Source of the DNA: an uncultured bacterium
Lineage (GTDB): Bacteria > Bacteroidota > Rhodothermia > Rhodothermales > UBA10348
DNA: 64,000 nucleotides
Assembly: GCA_943788505.1 (NCBI GenBank)
Contig: CALSQR010000002.1
Span: 441,323 to 505,322, forward strand
Direction of reading: 5' to 3'
Of this stretch, positions 25,437-35,363 are shown in pieces; the stretch's first letter is position 1, and every line of letters begins with the position of its first letter. Below the pieces are notes generated by a model. That model was not told the DNA's origin and searched no databases. It saw nothing but the letters and a program-made list of their open reading frames with translations. The position numbers and the translations under genes were made by a program.

Positions 25437-27770
25437 TTAGAGGTCAACCTGCTTCTTCTTGAGCATGAACAAACCAGATTCGATACCAGTCACGATGATC
25501 GTGCCGCTTTCGAAGTAAGGATAGTTGCTCCATGTGCCATTGAAACCAGCTTCGTTGTCGCCTTCTGGGTTGACGTCGAAATAGCCAACTTCAACCGGAT
25601 TAGCTGGGTCTGAAATATCTAGTACACGAAGCCCAGCGCTGTAGTTGGACTGATACATGTAGTTACCCTGGACATACAGGTTGTGGTCTGAGGCAGCAGT
25701 CGTTCCCATCATTTCCTGAACGAGAATCGGATCATCAAGATCGCGAACGTCGAAAATGAGCGTTCGAGTGCGGCTCTGCTCACCAGATACTTCATCGAGC
25801 TCGTCATTGACATAGAAGAATTCGTGGTCGTCTGTAAGCCATCCCTGATGCGTATAGCCTGCATTAGGATACTCAGCAGTAGACAAGGCGATTGGGTTCT
25901 CTTTGTCCGTTACGTCGGAAACGGACACTGCCGTCTCGTTGCCACCGAAGCAGATTTCTTTGCCAGCGTGCTCGGTGTCAGGACCTGAATAGGTCACGCA
26001 CTGTGCGTCGTGCGAGTAGCCGGTGCCTGAGCGGCCCGTTCCTTCGTGGCCGAAGCAGCCAACGAACGTCGGGTTGAGCGGGTCGTTTATATCGATCATG
26101 TGAAGGCCGCCACCACAGGTTTCGCCTCCACTATTTACACCAACCGCGTACGCAAAGCCGGTGTCTTCATTGATGACGATGTTGTGGGCCGAACCGATCT
26201 CTGCGTAGAACGCATCAGGCGCAAAGGTCTGCGGCTCATCGATGTCAAGCAGGTGGTTCATGTCGAAGACCTGCATACCATGCTGTCCGGATCCGTCAGC
26301 TACGATGTAGACGTAGTTCTGGAAGACCTTCATGTCGCGCCATGCAGCTGCATTGGCACCTTCAGTCATCGGCAGATCGCCGAGATAGATCGGGTTTTCC
26401 GGATCCGTAACTTCGACGAAGGACGTACCGTTGGTACGACCGGCGAGGGCGAATTCGCGACCCGACTCAGGATCGGTCCATCCCCAGACGTCGTTCATTC
26501 TGATGCCTTTGCCGCCACCCAGGTCGCCCAAAGAGACGAACGAGAGGAGATCAACTTCCGAACAATCCCATCCCTGGACATTGCCTTCGGAGCAATCAAC
26601 ACGGCCACCTGTGACACTTGGGTAGAGGTCAACGTACTCGGTTTCTAGAACCTGAGAGAGAATCCATCCTTCTTCCCCACGCTCCAGAATAGAAACGGAT
26701 TCGTTACCACCTTGACCTACAAGGGCAACATCTCCCAAAACGGAAAATGATGTCGCCCCGGTGATATCTCCAGAGAGAAGCTGTTGAGCGCTAGTGACAT
26801 TCTCGTCCAATCCCAGATACTGAAACACAGGACCCTGGCTTGCCATCCAAACTTCGTTTCCTACAATCTGAACCAGAGTACCCGAGTTTGGGCTCTGCGG
26901 TGCATATGGAAGCAGAATGCCTGCAAAGCCCCAAGATGATCCTGAACTCTGATAGATGATCAAACCACCCAGCATGCCGCCTAATCCTGGAGCTCCAACC
27001 ACAGCCATCTGCTCATTCATGTCGAGACCCATACCGAAGTTAGCATCGTCAAGGAGACCAGGAAACTTAGGAAGTGCACTTCCACCTTCCCATGTATTTG
27101 AGTCTGCATCGTAGGAGTAGGCATAGACTTCGCCTTGTGCCGGTGTCTCATCCGTTTGACCGGTAAATGGAGCAGCAACAAGGATGTTGTTACCAGCCAT
27201 TTCAACACTCAGTCCAAAAAACCCACCTTCGCCCTCGTAGGGGCTTTCGAGCTTGGAATGGAAAGACCAAGTGCCGTCCATGTTATGAAATACGTACGCG
27301 GCACCTTTGCCATCATTGGTACCAGCGGCACCAACTACAGCAAAATCACCTGAGATAGCAACAGAACGACCGAAGGAGTCCCCTTCAGCCAGGCTATCTG
27401 GCACAAGCTTGGCTGTTTCGTTCCAGTTGCCTTCGGCATCCTTCTCGAATACCCAGACGCCACCTGTTGAAGCGTCTGCAGTGGTAGCACCCACCATGAG
27501 AATGTCGCCCGCAACCGCGAGGGACCGACCAAAGCGGTCATCGCTGCCGTCATTGTCAGAACGAGAAAGCTGGGCTGCTTCAGCCCAGACACCGTCGTCG
27601 TTCTTACGATAAACGTAAACAGATGAGTTTGTGCTGTTTGGTCCGGACATACCGACCAAAATATCATCGCCTGATTGGGCAACGGCACCGCCAAATTGCT
27701 GAGCTTGGGCACTTGTGCCCATCGCTAGAACCAGCATAGCGGCCAAAAAAGTCCAAATAGTCTTCTTCAT
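25437..27770 (-). CDS. Secreted choice-of-anchor-B family protein with beta-propeller repeats
   Basis: 777 residues with a signal peptide (MKKTIWTFLAAMLVLAMGTSAQAQ). The first ~370 residues carry several repeats of the type FGRSLAVAGDILMVGA and FGRSVAISGDFAVVGA followed by VYVYRK or VWVFEK, an FG-GAP-like propeller. The second half contains the choice-of-anchor-B core: VSLGDLGGGKGIRMNDVWGW, TSFVEVTDPENPIYLGDLP, AHNIVINEDTGFAYAVG, YSHDAQCVTYSGP and SDHNLYVQGNYMYQSNYSAG. The C-terminus ends LFMLKKKQVDL, with no T9SS tail, so surface anchoring is by another route or release occurs. Its function is not known. A terminator follows at 25348-25380. Confidence 0.88.
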   Translation of the reverse strand: MKKTIWTFLAAMLVLAMGTSAQAQQFGGAVAQSGDDILVGMSGPNSTNSSVYVYRKNDDGVWAEAAQLSRSDNDGSDDRFGRSLAVAGDILMVGATTADASTGGVWVFEKDAEGNWNETAKLVPDSLAEGDSFGRSVAISGDFAVVGAAGTNDGKGAAYVFHNMDGTWSFHSKLESPYEGEGGFFGLSVEMAGNNILVAAPFTGQTDETPAQGEVYAYSYDADSNTWEGGSALPKFPGLLDDANFGMGLDMNEQMAVVGAPGLGGMLGGLIIYQSSGSSWGFAGILLPYAPQSPNSGTLVQIVGNEVWMASQGPVFQYLGLDENVTSAQQLLSGDITGATSFSVLGDVALVGQGGNESVSILERGEEGWILSQVLETEYVDLYPSVTGGRVDCSEGNVQGWDCSEVDLLSFVSLGDLGGGKGIRMNDVWGWTDPESGREFALAGRTNGTSFVEVTDPENPIYLGDLPMTEGANAAAWRDMKVFQNYVYIVADGSGQHGMQVFDMNHLLDIDEPQTFAPDAFYAEIGSAHNIVINEDTGFAYAVGVNSGGETCGGGLHMIDINDPLNPTFVGCFGHEGTGRSGTGYSHDAQCVTYSGPDTEHAGKEICFGGNETAVSVSDVTDKENPIALSTAEYPNAGYTHQGWLTDDHEFFYVNDELDEVSGEQSRTRTLIFDVRDLDDPILVQEMMGTTAASDHNLYVQGNYMYQSNYSAGLRVLDISDPANPVEVGYFDVNPEGDNEAGFNGTWSNYPYFESGTIIVTGIESGLFMLKKKQVDL

Positions 27771-27976
27771 AGCTTGGATTGTGGTGAAGAATAAATACGT
27801 TCGTTGGGGTTCATGCAGAACCTATGGGAGGAGATACCCTGCACATGTCACGGATGGAGAGGCTATTTGTTACAGCCGTATTTCTCCACTCCAGATCGAT
27901 GCCTCCCAATGGAATTGGAGGCCGTTAGTTCCTTACTCAGGGTGGCTAACAGGCAATTAAGGAGCTCATTGATCGA

Positions 27977-28846
27977 TTATTGCCCGTAAGCACAGGCGTC
28001 CTGATCACTAAAAAGGAAGTAGGACTTGTAGTTGGTTGCCGTAGTATCCATACATCCTTCAAGGTTTAGCAACTCTACTTTCCTGAATTGGACCGGATGG
28101 CTTTCGCTTTGTAACGACAAATAACCACTGGTGAGCATCTTTCCATCCTGTTTTTGCGCAGGGTCATGTCCATTAACGTTTCCACCACCCATTTGTGGAT
28201 GCTCGTATTCCAACACAATGCCTCCATCTACCTTGTGCGAGATGAGCGAATCTCCGAGAACCAGGATATCAGCCCTGACCCAGCCATCCCCATGATAGGT
28301 CTGTGAAGTAGAATTAATACAGTGCCGGGTTTCCAACTCACCATTCATTTCGACATGTGTCCCTGGGGTGCATAGATTGGCCGTAGACCTATCATCGGTT
28401 CCGTTTCCGCCCAGCAGCTGCACTTCGATGGAAATAGGAAAGTCTTGATCTATGGTCATCGATTCTCCTGGCGGAGAATGGATCATGACACCTGAATTTC
28501 TATAGGCCCAACCCGGTCCTCCTTCAACTTGATCTCCCAAGAAGCGGTACTCCAGTCCAAGGACATACCAAGAAAATGGCTTTTCGTAAAATAGATGTCC
28601 AAATTCCTCCTCGAAGCGATGGTATTGGTCGTACGAAACGGTAATCGATCCATCCTCCACTCTGAAAGACTGACGGGGATCTTCACCCCATGCACTCCCC
28701 CGAATTTTTGGCGTCCAGCCATCAAGCGAGGCCCCGTTGAAGAGCTGCTCCCATTCCTGAATGTCAGCGCCGGGAGAAGGAGCGTCCTGTGTTGAACAGG
28801 ATGACAAGAATAAAGCGAGGAAGAGGAATACAGGAATACGTGCCAT
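27977..28846 (-). CDS. DUF1080 (3-keto-disaccharide hydrolase-like) lipoprotein
   Basis: From ATG 28846 the 289-residue protein has a signal peptide ending in a lipobox (ALFLSSC), placing it on the envelope. WEQLFNGASLDGWTPK, FRVEDGSITVSYD, NSGVMIHSP and SIEVQLLGGNG are typical of the concanavalin-like DUF1080 domain found in proteins acting on or binding glycosides. The last ~30 residues (GCMDTTATNYKSYFLFSDQDACAYG) resemble a short calcium-dependent or adhesion repeat that ends such secreted proteins. It starts 4 bp after the stop of the upstream DinB gene, suggesting an operon with DUF6526. Confidence 0.87.
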   Translation of the reverse strand: MARIPVFLFLALFLSSCSTQDAPSPGADIQEWEQLFNGASLDGWTPKIRGSAWGEDPRQSFRVEDGSITVSYDQYHRFEEEFGHLFYEKPFSWYVLGLEYRFLGDQVEGGPGWAYRNSGVMIHSPPGESMTIDQDFPISIEVQLLGGNGTDDRSTANLCTPGTHVEMNGELETRHCINSTSQTYHGDGWVRADILVLGDSLISHKVDGGIVLEYEHPQMGGGNVNGHDPAQKQDGKMLTSGYLSLQSESHPVQFRKVELLNLEGCMDTTATNYKSYFLFSDQDACAYGQ

Positions 28847-28850
28847 GAAC

Positions 28851-29372
28851 TCAGAGATAATGCTCTTTAATGATTGAAATGTGGTGCTGGCAATGACCGG
28901 CAATGATCCAGGCTATGGCTCGAACTGTCACTGGGAATCCGCTGGCCGTTCCTTGTAGAGAGAATGCTTGCTCTGGTAGACTTGCGATAAGCGTAGTGCT
29001 CGCAGTTCTAATGCCATTGAACTCACGGAGCAAATCTTCCATGGCGCGTTCGCTGAAGTTGGCTCCAGCCATGAACTCGTCCTGATCCATTCCAGGTAGA
29101 GGCGTATCGTCCCCACGTGCAATGCGCAGCAACCTATACCCAAAGACCCATTCGGTATCGATCACGTGGCCCAATACTTCCCGGATAGACCATTTGCCCG
29201 GTTCATACCGATAGTCTTCTTGCCCAGGCTTCAATGCAGACATTAGCGAGTCGACATCGTTGCGTTGCTGCTCTAGAATATCCGGTAGGTCACCGCCTTG
29301 TACGCTACGTACGTACCTGGCATAGAACGGATTGTACTCTGAATCTTGCGGGCGTTCGCTCAAATAGGACAT
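28851..29372 (-). CDS. DinB/YfiT-like putative metal-dependent four-helix protein
   Basis: 173 residues from ATG 29372 (an ATG at 29399 would add an atypical N-terminus and overlap the upstream gene). The DinB fold is marked by the three-histidine pattern: WSIREVLGHVIDTEWVFGYR, then IIAGHCQHHISIIKEHYL near the end. RYVRSVQGGDLPDILEQQ is also characteristic. DinB proteins are four-helix bundles, often metal-binding thiol-transferase-like enzymes; the substrate is unknown. It lies between DUF6526 and the DUF1080 gene, separated by 4 bp on each side. Confidence 0.9.
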   Translation of the reverse strand: MSYLSERPQDSEYNPFYARYVRSVQGGDLPDILEQQRNDVDSLMSALKPGQEDYRYEPGKWSIREVLGHVIDTEWVFGYRLLRIARGDDTPLPGMDQDEFMAGANFSERAMEDLLREFNGIRTASTTLIASLPEQAFSLQGTASGFPVTVRAIAWIIAGHCQHHISIIKEHYL

Positions 29373-29376
29373 GCTT

Positions 29377-29808
29377 TCAGACTCGGCAGTTGTCTTCACG
29401 CCAGTTCTTTACGGCCTGTTTGATTTCTTTCTCACTCATTCCTTCAGCCACTGCCCGTGCTCCCAATTCTGCAAATTCCTCGTCGGACGCGAAGCGCAAT
29501 CCGATGATCTGACGAACGGTCAATCTTGAATCAATCGGCTGGCCCGTCAAGCGTTGCGATCTCAATGACTCTTCAAGACGGATCACACGATCCTGAGCAG
29601 CTAGAGCAAAAAGCCGAGAATAGAAAAACATGATGTGAGCAGCGAAGGTAAGCGCTAGCAGTAGTGACGCAGAATACTGGCCGCCCGTACCCCAAGCCTG
29701 CACGAGGTTGACGACAGAACCAATAAGCGTCAAGAACAGGATTCCGCCTCCTACATAGTGAAAAAGGGGGACCATGCGTGCATGATTATCAAAATTTTGG
29801 TTGGACAT
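29377..29808 (-). CDS. DUF6526 membrane protein
   Basis: 143 residues beginning MSNQNFDNHARMVPLFHYVG, followed by two hydrophobic helices (GGILFLTLIGSVVNLVQAW and LLLALTFAAHIMFFYSRLF). A cytoplasmic helical tail contains LAAQDRVIRLEESLRSQRL and GLRFASDEEFAELGARAVAEGM. The order and the conserved N-terminus match the small DUF6526 family, whose function is unknown. It starts a three-gene group with DinB and the DUF1080 lipoprotein. Confidence 0.88.
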   Translation of the reverse strand: MSNQNFDNHARMVPLFHYVGGGILFLTLIGSVVNLVQAWGTGGQYSASLLLALTFAAHIMFFYSRLFALAAQDRVIRLEESLRSQRLTGQPIDSRLTVRQIIGLRFASDEEFAELGARAVAEGMSEKEIKQAVKNWREDNCRV

Positions 29809-29859
29809 GACAGAGTTAGGATTGTTGAGTGGTTAACCTGACGATAGTCATCCGCCGGA

Positions 29860-32151
29860 TCATTCGAAAACGTCAAACAAATATGCGTACTTAATAACGA
29901 GTCCTTTTAGCTCCGGCTCACCAGGGAATTCGTCTTGCATTGTGAGACTATCGAGCCGGTTGATCGAGTTATACACGACGAAAAGCCCGGTATTTGCTTG
30001 CTGCAGCCACCCAAAGCGAACATTCATTGACCACAGCTCTGATTGATCGTTGTACTGCCCTAGGGCTTGCAGATAGAGCCGCGGAGTAAAGGAGTAGGAA
30101 ACGCGGGTGCGGAAAAGGTTGGTGATAAAATCGCCGCCGGGCAATTCTACGCGATTGTGGCCTATAGCAACTTCGGCCGTAACCTTATCACCAACTCGAA
30201 CATTGATTCGGGGAACCATCGCCACACGGTCGCCGCCGAAGAATCCTCCGTGATTCACATTGAAAACAAGTCGGACAGGACTTTTTTCAGGTGTCTGGAA
30301 TACCCAAGACATTTCAGCGTGCGAATAATTACCGGCAGGCACCTCAACACCGGTAGCGATATCAAACGCTTCGGTAACTCCTTCTAGCGTCCAATTTCTC
30401 CCCGTATGAATTTCATAACCAGATGAAAACTCCCAATGGTTGTCCACATGGAGGTATCCAGTCTCCTGAAATCCATCTCGCTTCCAGTATCCTCTATAAT
30501 TGACGTGTGGACGTAGTTCATGCAGCCCAAGCAGCTGCTCAGGGCGGATACGACTAAAAATGGACCCGCTCAGTTTTCTGTAGTCGGTTCGTCGCAGAAA
30601 GCCAACTTCTGGGTTAAACGATTCGGCTACTTCTGTGTACCCGGCCGAAAGTGTCCAAGACTCGGTTGACCACGTTCCCGAAGCTTGCCCAGCTACTGCA
30701 TTCCCGTCCATGCCCGGAGTCCATGACTTCGCGACAAAGCCTGAAACCGTTCCATACTCACCAATCCCCCACCGTGCATCGATGGCACCAACCCGATTGT
30801 AATCAGTCTCGGGTGCTAGAGAGCCTGTGCCAATCCTGTTCGTGAACAGAAAGCCGATGGCTGAACGGTTTTTGAGCTCTCTCAGCAAACGCATCACGCC
30901 AAAGTTGTTGGCCTGTGTAAGACCATCGACTTCTTCCGTCTGCATTTCCAACGCACCCACTTTCCAGTTTCCGACGCTTCCCGTTAGACGAGCTCCTCCT
31001 AGAATCGGCACAGATGCTCCATCGGCTGATATCCCGATTCGGCGACTGAAGAACACTTCTGCTTCACCACTCTCACCAACCGAAAATAGACCTGCGTTTT
31101 CTAAGAAAAAGGGCCTTTTCTCTGGGACAAAAAGCGAAAATCGATCCAGATTGATCTGCTCTTCGTCGACCTCGACCTGCGCAAAGTCGGTGTTGTACGT
31201 TGCATCCAGCGTAAGGCTTGGGGTGATGGAATACTTTACGTCCACGCCGAAGTCGGCTGCTACATCTGTTTCCGGATTATCAACTCGGTAATCGTGATCG
31301 GCACTTGTCAGGACATACGGTAAAACCTTCAAGTTGCGGGCGGCAGGTACACGCACACCTTTCAGGGTGCCAGCGTGGGTTACGCGCGTAAGTGAAAACT
31401 GCCTTTCAAGCGGCGCCCAGAACGCAGTCTCATTATTTCGTCGAATTGTCCGTTGGAAATTGACTCCCCACGTCTGCTCCGAGCCCGCCGGATAGCGTAG
31501 TGTGGAAAACGGGATAGCAAATTCTGCATTCCATCCATTCTCGGTAACAGCGGTTACAACATCCCAGGAGGCGTCCCAGTTTACATTGAGCCCTCCCCCA
31601 GATCCTCCACTCATCCGGCCGCCGAAGCCTCCGCCGCCAGATGAACCAACATATTGGGCGTCGTATTCCGCGCCAGCCGCGTTTGTCCCGAAGACGAATC
31701 CATTCTGACCATCAGAAAATGTATCAAGAATAAATCGGAAACTGTCCGAGTTTTCGAGAGAAGCATCACGCCTACGATCGGATACTACCAACTTGGATGG
31801 CTCGGTATCATAAAGAACCGCCCCCACATAGAGCATATTGCCGAACACAGCAACCCGAACTTCCGTGATTTGCGTTGCAGACTCACCATCATCCGGAGTC
31901 GTCTGCGTGAACCCCGTGGCTGGAATAACGCTCTGCCAAGCAGGATCAGATTCAATAATTCCGTCCAATAAGGGCGCAGAATCACGAACCGCAGCCTGCA
32001 TCGCTGGCCGGTCTGAATCCCCTTTGTTCTGGGCGTTGACGGGTGCTAGAACTAAAACAGAAAGGCAGATCATAGCGGCGCTCGATCTGCAAGTGATCGA
32101 TAATGTCACAAAAACTCTCTGGTGGTGGGCGTTCGGAAAATGGACGCCCAA
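29860..32151 (-). CDS. DUF5916 outer-membrane barrel protein with N-terminal CBM9-like domain
   Basis: 763 residues in total. The start is uncertain: ATG 32151 gives a longer leader, while ATG 32073 begins MICLSVLVLAPVNAQ, a better signal peptide. Residues about 50-250 form a CBM9-like beta-sandwich (DGIIESDPAWQSVIPATGFTQ, VRVAVFGNMLYVGAVLYD, WDASWDVVTAVTENGWNAEFAIPF). The remainder is a barrel with DFAQVEVDEEQINLDRFSLF, PEKRPFFLENAGLF and repeated aromatic strands ending YAYLFDVFE, as in DUF5916. A glycine-rich stretch (GGGGFGGRMSGGSGGG) lies in the sandwich. It is 10 bp downstream of the sortilin-like gene, so the two are co-transcribed. Confidence 0.9.
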   Translation of the reverse strand: MGVHFPNAHHQRVFVTLSITCRSSAAMICLSVLVLAPVNAQNKGDSDRPAMQAAVRDSAPLLDGIIESDPAWQSVIPATGFTQTTPDDGESATQITEVRVAVFGNMLYVGAVLYDTEPSKLVVSDRRRDASLENSDSFRFILDTFSDGQNGFVFGTNAAGAEYDAQYVGSSGGGGFGGRMSGGSGGGLNVNWDASWDVVTAVTENGWNAEFAIPFSTLRYPAGSEQTWGVNFQRTIRRNNETAFWAPLERQFSLTRVTHAGTLKGVRVPAARNLKVLPYVLTSADHDYRVDNPETDVAADFGVDVKYSITPSLTLDATYNTDFAQVEVDEEQINLDRFSLFVPEKRPFFLENAGLFSVGESGEAEVFFSRRIGISADGASVPILGGARLTGSVGNWKVGALEMQTEEVDGLTQANNFGVMRLLRELKNRSAIGFLFTNRIGTGSLAPETDYNRVGAIDARWGIGEYGTVSGFVAKSWTPGMDGNAVAGQASGTWSTESWTLSAGYTEVAESFNPEVGFLRRTDYRKLSGSIFSRIRPEQLLGLHELRPHVNYRGYWKRDGFQETGYLHVDNHWEFSSGYEIHTGRNWTLEGVTEAFDIATGVEVPAGNYSHAEMSWVFQTPEKSPVRLVFNVNHGGFFGGDRVAMVPRINVRVGDKVTAEVAIGHNRVELPGGDFITNLFRTRVSYSFTPRLYLQALGQYNDQSELWSMNVRFGWLQQANTGLFVVYNSINRLDSLTMQDEFPGEPELKGLVIKYAYLFDVFE

Positions 32152-32161
32152 TCCCGCCTTT

Positions 32162-35100
32162 TCATTCCCGATTTCCGGTATTCATTCCTAGAGCTTCCGA
32201 GGCCGCTATCGTACGAGTGAGAAGCTGTGCGTACCACTCTTCTAATTGAGTTTGCCGTTTGTACGCCTCATTTCCAGGCTTCTGATCTGCGGCGTTGATC
32301 ATACCGGAGAGATAGGATATCTGACTTAACAACATGGGAGGTGGATAACTGTCTGAATTGTCAGTTTCCAATTCGGCCAGGACCGCTTTCAAATCAGCCA
32401 CGGGATCAGGCTCCGCTTGAGCAATCCGACGACCTCGGTCCTTACGACCCGTTTCAGATACCATTGCCAACTCAGGAGCGTCCTCTAGCAATGCTTGAAC
32501 GCGATCCCGCAGGTCCGAAGCTTTAACAGCAAGAGACTGAACCTCAGTCGCTAGGTCGTGCTGCTCTTGAAGATCCCCAAGTGATATGCCTTCTACTTCC
32601 ACAGATGCATCCATCATCAGCTGAAATGAGTGTGATGCCGTCCAATCCCCAATTGATAGACGTGCTTCATATTGACCGGGAACAGCGAGTGCTCCTCGGG
32701 AAGCTTCCCCCTTCGCATTGGTCGGGCCATCGACCCGCATATCCCACACAAATCGATGAAACCCAGCGTCTCGTCCCAGCCCAGGAGTGCCAGCTAGCGC
32801 CTGCTCAGGTCCACGCATCCCTTGTTCTTCTGATTCAGAGACGGAAGGCGCCGTATTCAGATAACTACGAACGAGCGAGCCTCCTTGTAAAATGTCCAAG
32901 CGAACATCTCCCGAATGGTCATTGACGAGCATGTAATCAATTCGAACGCCAGCCGAGGAATACTGTGGATCAGCTGGGCCAGCCCTGCGAGCAAATCGGC
33001 GTTCTCTTTGGGTATCCGAAGGCTGGAAAAATGTGTCTCCTGCCGCCGCATCCCACTGGCGAAGCGGCTCGATGTGATCCATGATCCAGAATCCACGACC
33101 CATGGTCGAGATGGCTATGTCGTTTCCAACGACACGCAGATCGGTGATAGGCGAGGCGGGCAAGCCTGCATCAAAACGCTCCCAGGATCCGCCATCATCT
33201 AAGGACACAAAAAATCCGTATTCACTACCCGCGAACAGGAGGCCCTTTCGTTCGGTGTCTTCACGCACGACTCGGACCGGCGTATCGGATGGAATCCCAT
33301 TCGACCCGTCCGTCAGCAGTGTCCACGTAGCCCCAAAATCATCCGTGCGATATATGTAGGGACTGAAGTCGTTCAACAAATATCGGTACCCCGCCACGTA
33401 GGCAGTTCCTGCTGCATGAGGTGATGGGTCGATATTCTGGATACGACCTTCCGGTGGCATATCAGAAGGCGTTACGTCGGTCCACGTCTCGCCACCATCC
33501 TGAGTAATGGATACGAGACCGTCGTTGGCTCCCGTCCAAATCACACCGGCTTGTACTGCGGACTCCTCGATAGTGTACAATGTTGAATAGTGCTCTTCCC
33601 CGGTCACATCGCGGGTTATAGGGCTTCCAGATACCATCTGACGTTCTGGACGAAACGCTGTCAGGTCTGGGCTGATGGTCTCCCAGGTGATACCGCCATC
33701 GTCCGTGCGATGGACAAACTGGGAGCCATGATAGACTACATTCGGATCATGAGGAGATACCTCAATCGGAACGGTGCGTTGGAAACGGTACTCAAGCTCA
33801 GCCGGATTGCGTCCATACATGTTCGCAGCGCCTACGTAATAATTCCGCGATTGACCTGTTCGTCGGCTAAACTGATAGAAGCGGCCCTTACAGTTTGAGA
33901 AGACGATATCTGCGTCACCGGGCTTGGGAACGGCAGGACCAGTTTCGCATCCCCCTACGGCTTCCCAATACGATTCTGATCCACCAACTCGATTGCCCGT
34001 TGCGTTGCTGGGAACAGCTATCGTAGAGTTGTCCTGCTGACCAGCGTAGAGCCAGTACGGCTGCCGATCATCGATGTCTACTTGATACAGCTCGGCAGTG
34101 GGCTGATTATTTTGTGTTGACCAAGACTCTCCTCCGTCAAACGTAACGTTAGCTCCACCGTCGTTGGACTGGATCCAGATCATTGGATCGTCCGGGTTGA
34201 TCCACATATCATGGTTGTCGCCATGAGGAGTGGATCTGCGTTCCCAAGTAAGCCCACCATCCTCAGACTTGAAGAATCCGGTGCAATTGACATAGAGGAC
34301 GTCTGGATTTGTTGGGTCGACATCCACATTCGTGTAGTAGAATGGGCGATCCATAAGTGGCCTGTAATTCGATACGAGGTACCAGGTCTCACCTTCGTCA
34401 TTCGAACGGTACAGCCCTTCCCGCTCTGGCGTGGTTTCCACCAAGGCATACACGCGGCTCGGGTCCGCTGGTGAAACCGCAAAATCAATCTTGCCAATTA
34501 AGTCCCGAGGAAGACCCTCTGTTTTCATGGACCAGGTTTCTCCACCATCGCGAGAGACATAAATGCCATTTTCGCTGCCATCATCTCCGCTAATGATAGT
34601 CCACGGCTTGCGCTCGGCTCGCCACATGGCGGCGTAGATCACGTCTGGGTCGGCCGGATTTAGCTCCAAATCCACGCCTCCGGTCTGGTCTGACACATGT
34701 AGGATGTGCTCCCAAGTTGCCCCTCCATCCAGCGTGCGATAGATCCCGCGCTCTGGGTTATCTCCAAATGGGCTACCAAGAGAAGCTGCATACACTACAT
34801 CCGGATTGGTAGGATGAATCACCACTGATCCAATCTGCCCCGCGTCTCGGAGTCCTTTCAATTCCCAAGTCTCCCCTCCATCGACTGACTTGTAAAGCCC
34901 GCGGCCGATGATCACATTACTTCGAATTCCATCTGAGCCTGTTCCTACATAGATGATGTCAGGATTTGAATCAGAAATATCAATGGAGCCGATCGAACCC
35001 GTCTCAAAAAACCCGTCGGATTTGTTAATCCAGTTGGTGCCTGCGTCCGTGGTTTTCCAGACCCCGCCACCGGTTGACCCCATATAGAAAGTCCGTGGAT

Positions 35101-35257
35101 GAGCGCGATGCCCGGCAACGGCCGTAACCCTTCCGCCACGGGAAGGACCGACATAGCGGAACGACATGTCAGAGAAGCTGTCGGCGCTGAAGGATTGCGC
35201 GGACGAATCGATGGCGACTAGGGCCATCACGAGAAAAAGAGTCAGAAGACGATGCAT
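32162..35257 (-). CDS. Secreted sortilin/VPS10-like BNR propeller protein
   Basis: 1031 residues with a short signal peptide (LLTLFLVMALVAIDSSAQS). Numerous BNR/Asp-box repeats follow (GSTGGGVWKTTDAGTNW, GRGLYKSVDGGETWELKG, GIYRTLDGGATWEHI, TQDGGETWTDV, TDDFGATWTLLTDG), forming a large beta-propeller as in VPS10/sortilin-like and xyloglucanase proteins. Residues about 740-900 include a small beta domain (VNDHSGDVRLDILQGG), and the C-terminus is helical (LQEQHDLATEVQSLAVKASD). No catalytic residue is evident; binding of peptide or glycan is likely. A paralogue of similar length lies at 56891-59929. Confidence 0.88.
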   Translation of the reverse strand: MHRLLTLFLVMALVAIDSSAQSFSADSFSDMSFRYVGPSRGGRVTAVAGHRAHPRTFYMGSTGGGVWKTTDAGTNWINKSDGFFETGSIGSIDISDSNPDIIYVGTGSDGIRSNVIIGRGLYKSVDGGETWELKGLRDAGQIGSVVIHPTNPDVVYAASLGSPFGDNPERGIYRTLDGGATWEHILHVSDQTGGVDLELNPADPDVIYAAMWRAERKPWTIISGDDGSENGIYVSRDGGETWSMKTEGLPRDLIGKIDFAVSPADPSRVYALVETTPEREGLYRSNDEGETWYLVSNYRPLMDRPFYYTNVDVDPTNPDVLYVNCTGFFKSEDGGLTWERRSTPHGDNHDMWINPDDPMIWIQSNDGGANVTFDGGESWSTQNNQPTAELYQVDIDDRQPYWLYAGQQDNSTIAVPSNATGNRVGGSESYWEAVGGCETGPAVPKPGDADIVFSNCKGRFYQFSRRTGQSRNYYVGAANMYGRNPAELEYRFQRTVPIEVSPHDPNVVYHGSQFVHRTDDGGITWETISPDLTAFRPERQMVSGSPITRDVTGEEHYSTLYTIEESAVQAGVIWTGANDGLVSITQDGGETWTDVTPSDMPPEGRIQNIDPSPHAAGTAYVAGYRYLLNDFSPYIYRTDDFGATWTLLTDGSNGIPSDTPVRVVREDTERKGLLFAGSEYGFFVSLDDGGSWERFDAGLPASPITDLRVVGNDIAISTMGRGFWIMDHIEPLRQWDAAAGDTFFQPSDTQRERRFARRAGPADPQYSSAGVRIDYMLVNDHSGDVRLDILQGGSLVRSYLNTAPSVSESEEQGMRGPEQALAGTPGLGRDAGFHRFVWDMRVDGPTNAKGEASRGALAVPGQYEARLSIGDWTASHSFQLMMDASVEVEGISLGDLQEQHDLATEVQSLAVKASDLRDRVQALLEDAPELAMVSETGRKDRGRRIAQAEPDPVADLKAVLAELETDNSDSYPPPMLLSQISYLSGMINAADQKPGNEAYKRQTQLEEWYAQLLTRTIAASEALGMNTGNRE

Positions 35258-35363
35258 GATTCAGGAGATGTTTTAAAACAGACCTGAACCTACCACCAAA
35301 ACCTAATGGGGTCAACGAGGACTTCGCAATCCTCGTGACATATTACTTACTAAGATCAGCTGA

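Noticed and set aside
26046-26648. 200-codon plus-strand frame inside the choice-of-anchor-B gene
   Set aside because: Antisense to a conserved secreted protein and without signal, domain or start-site support.
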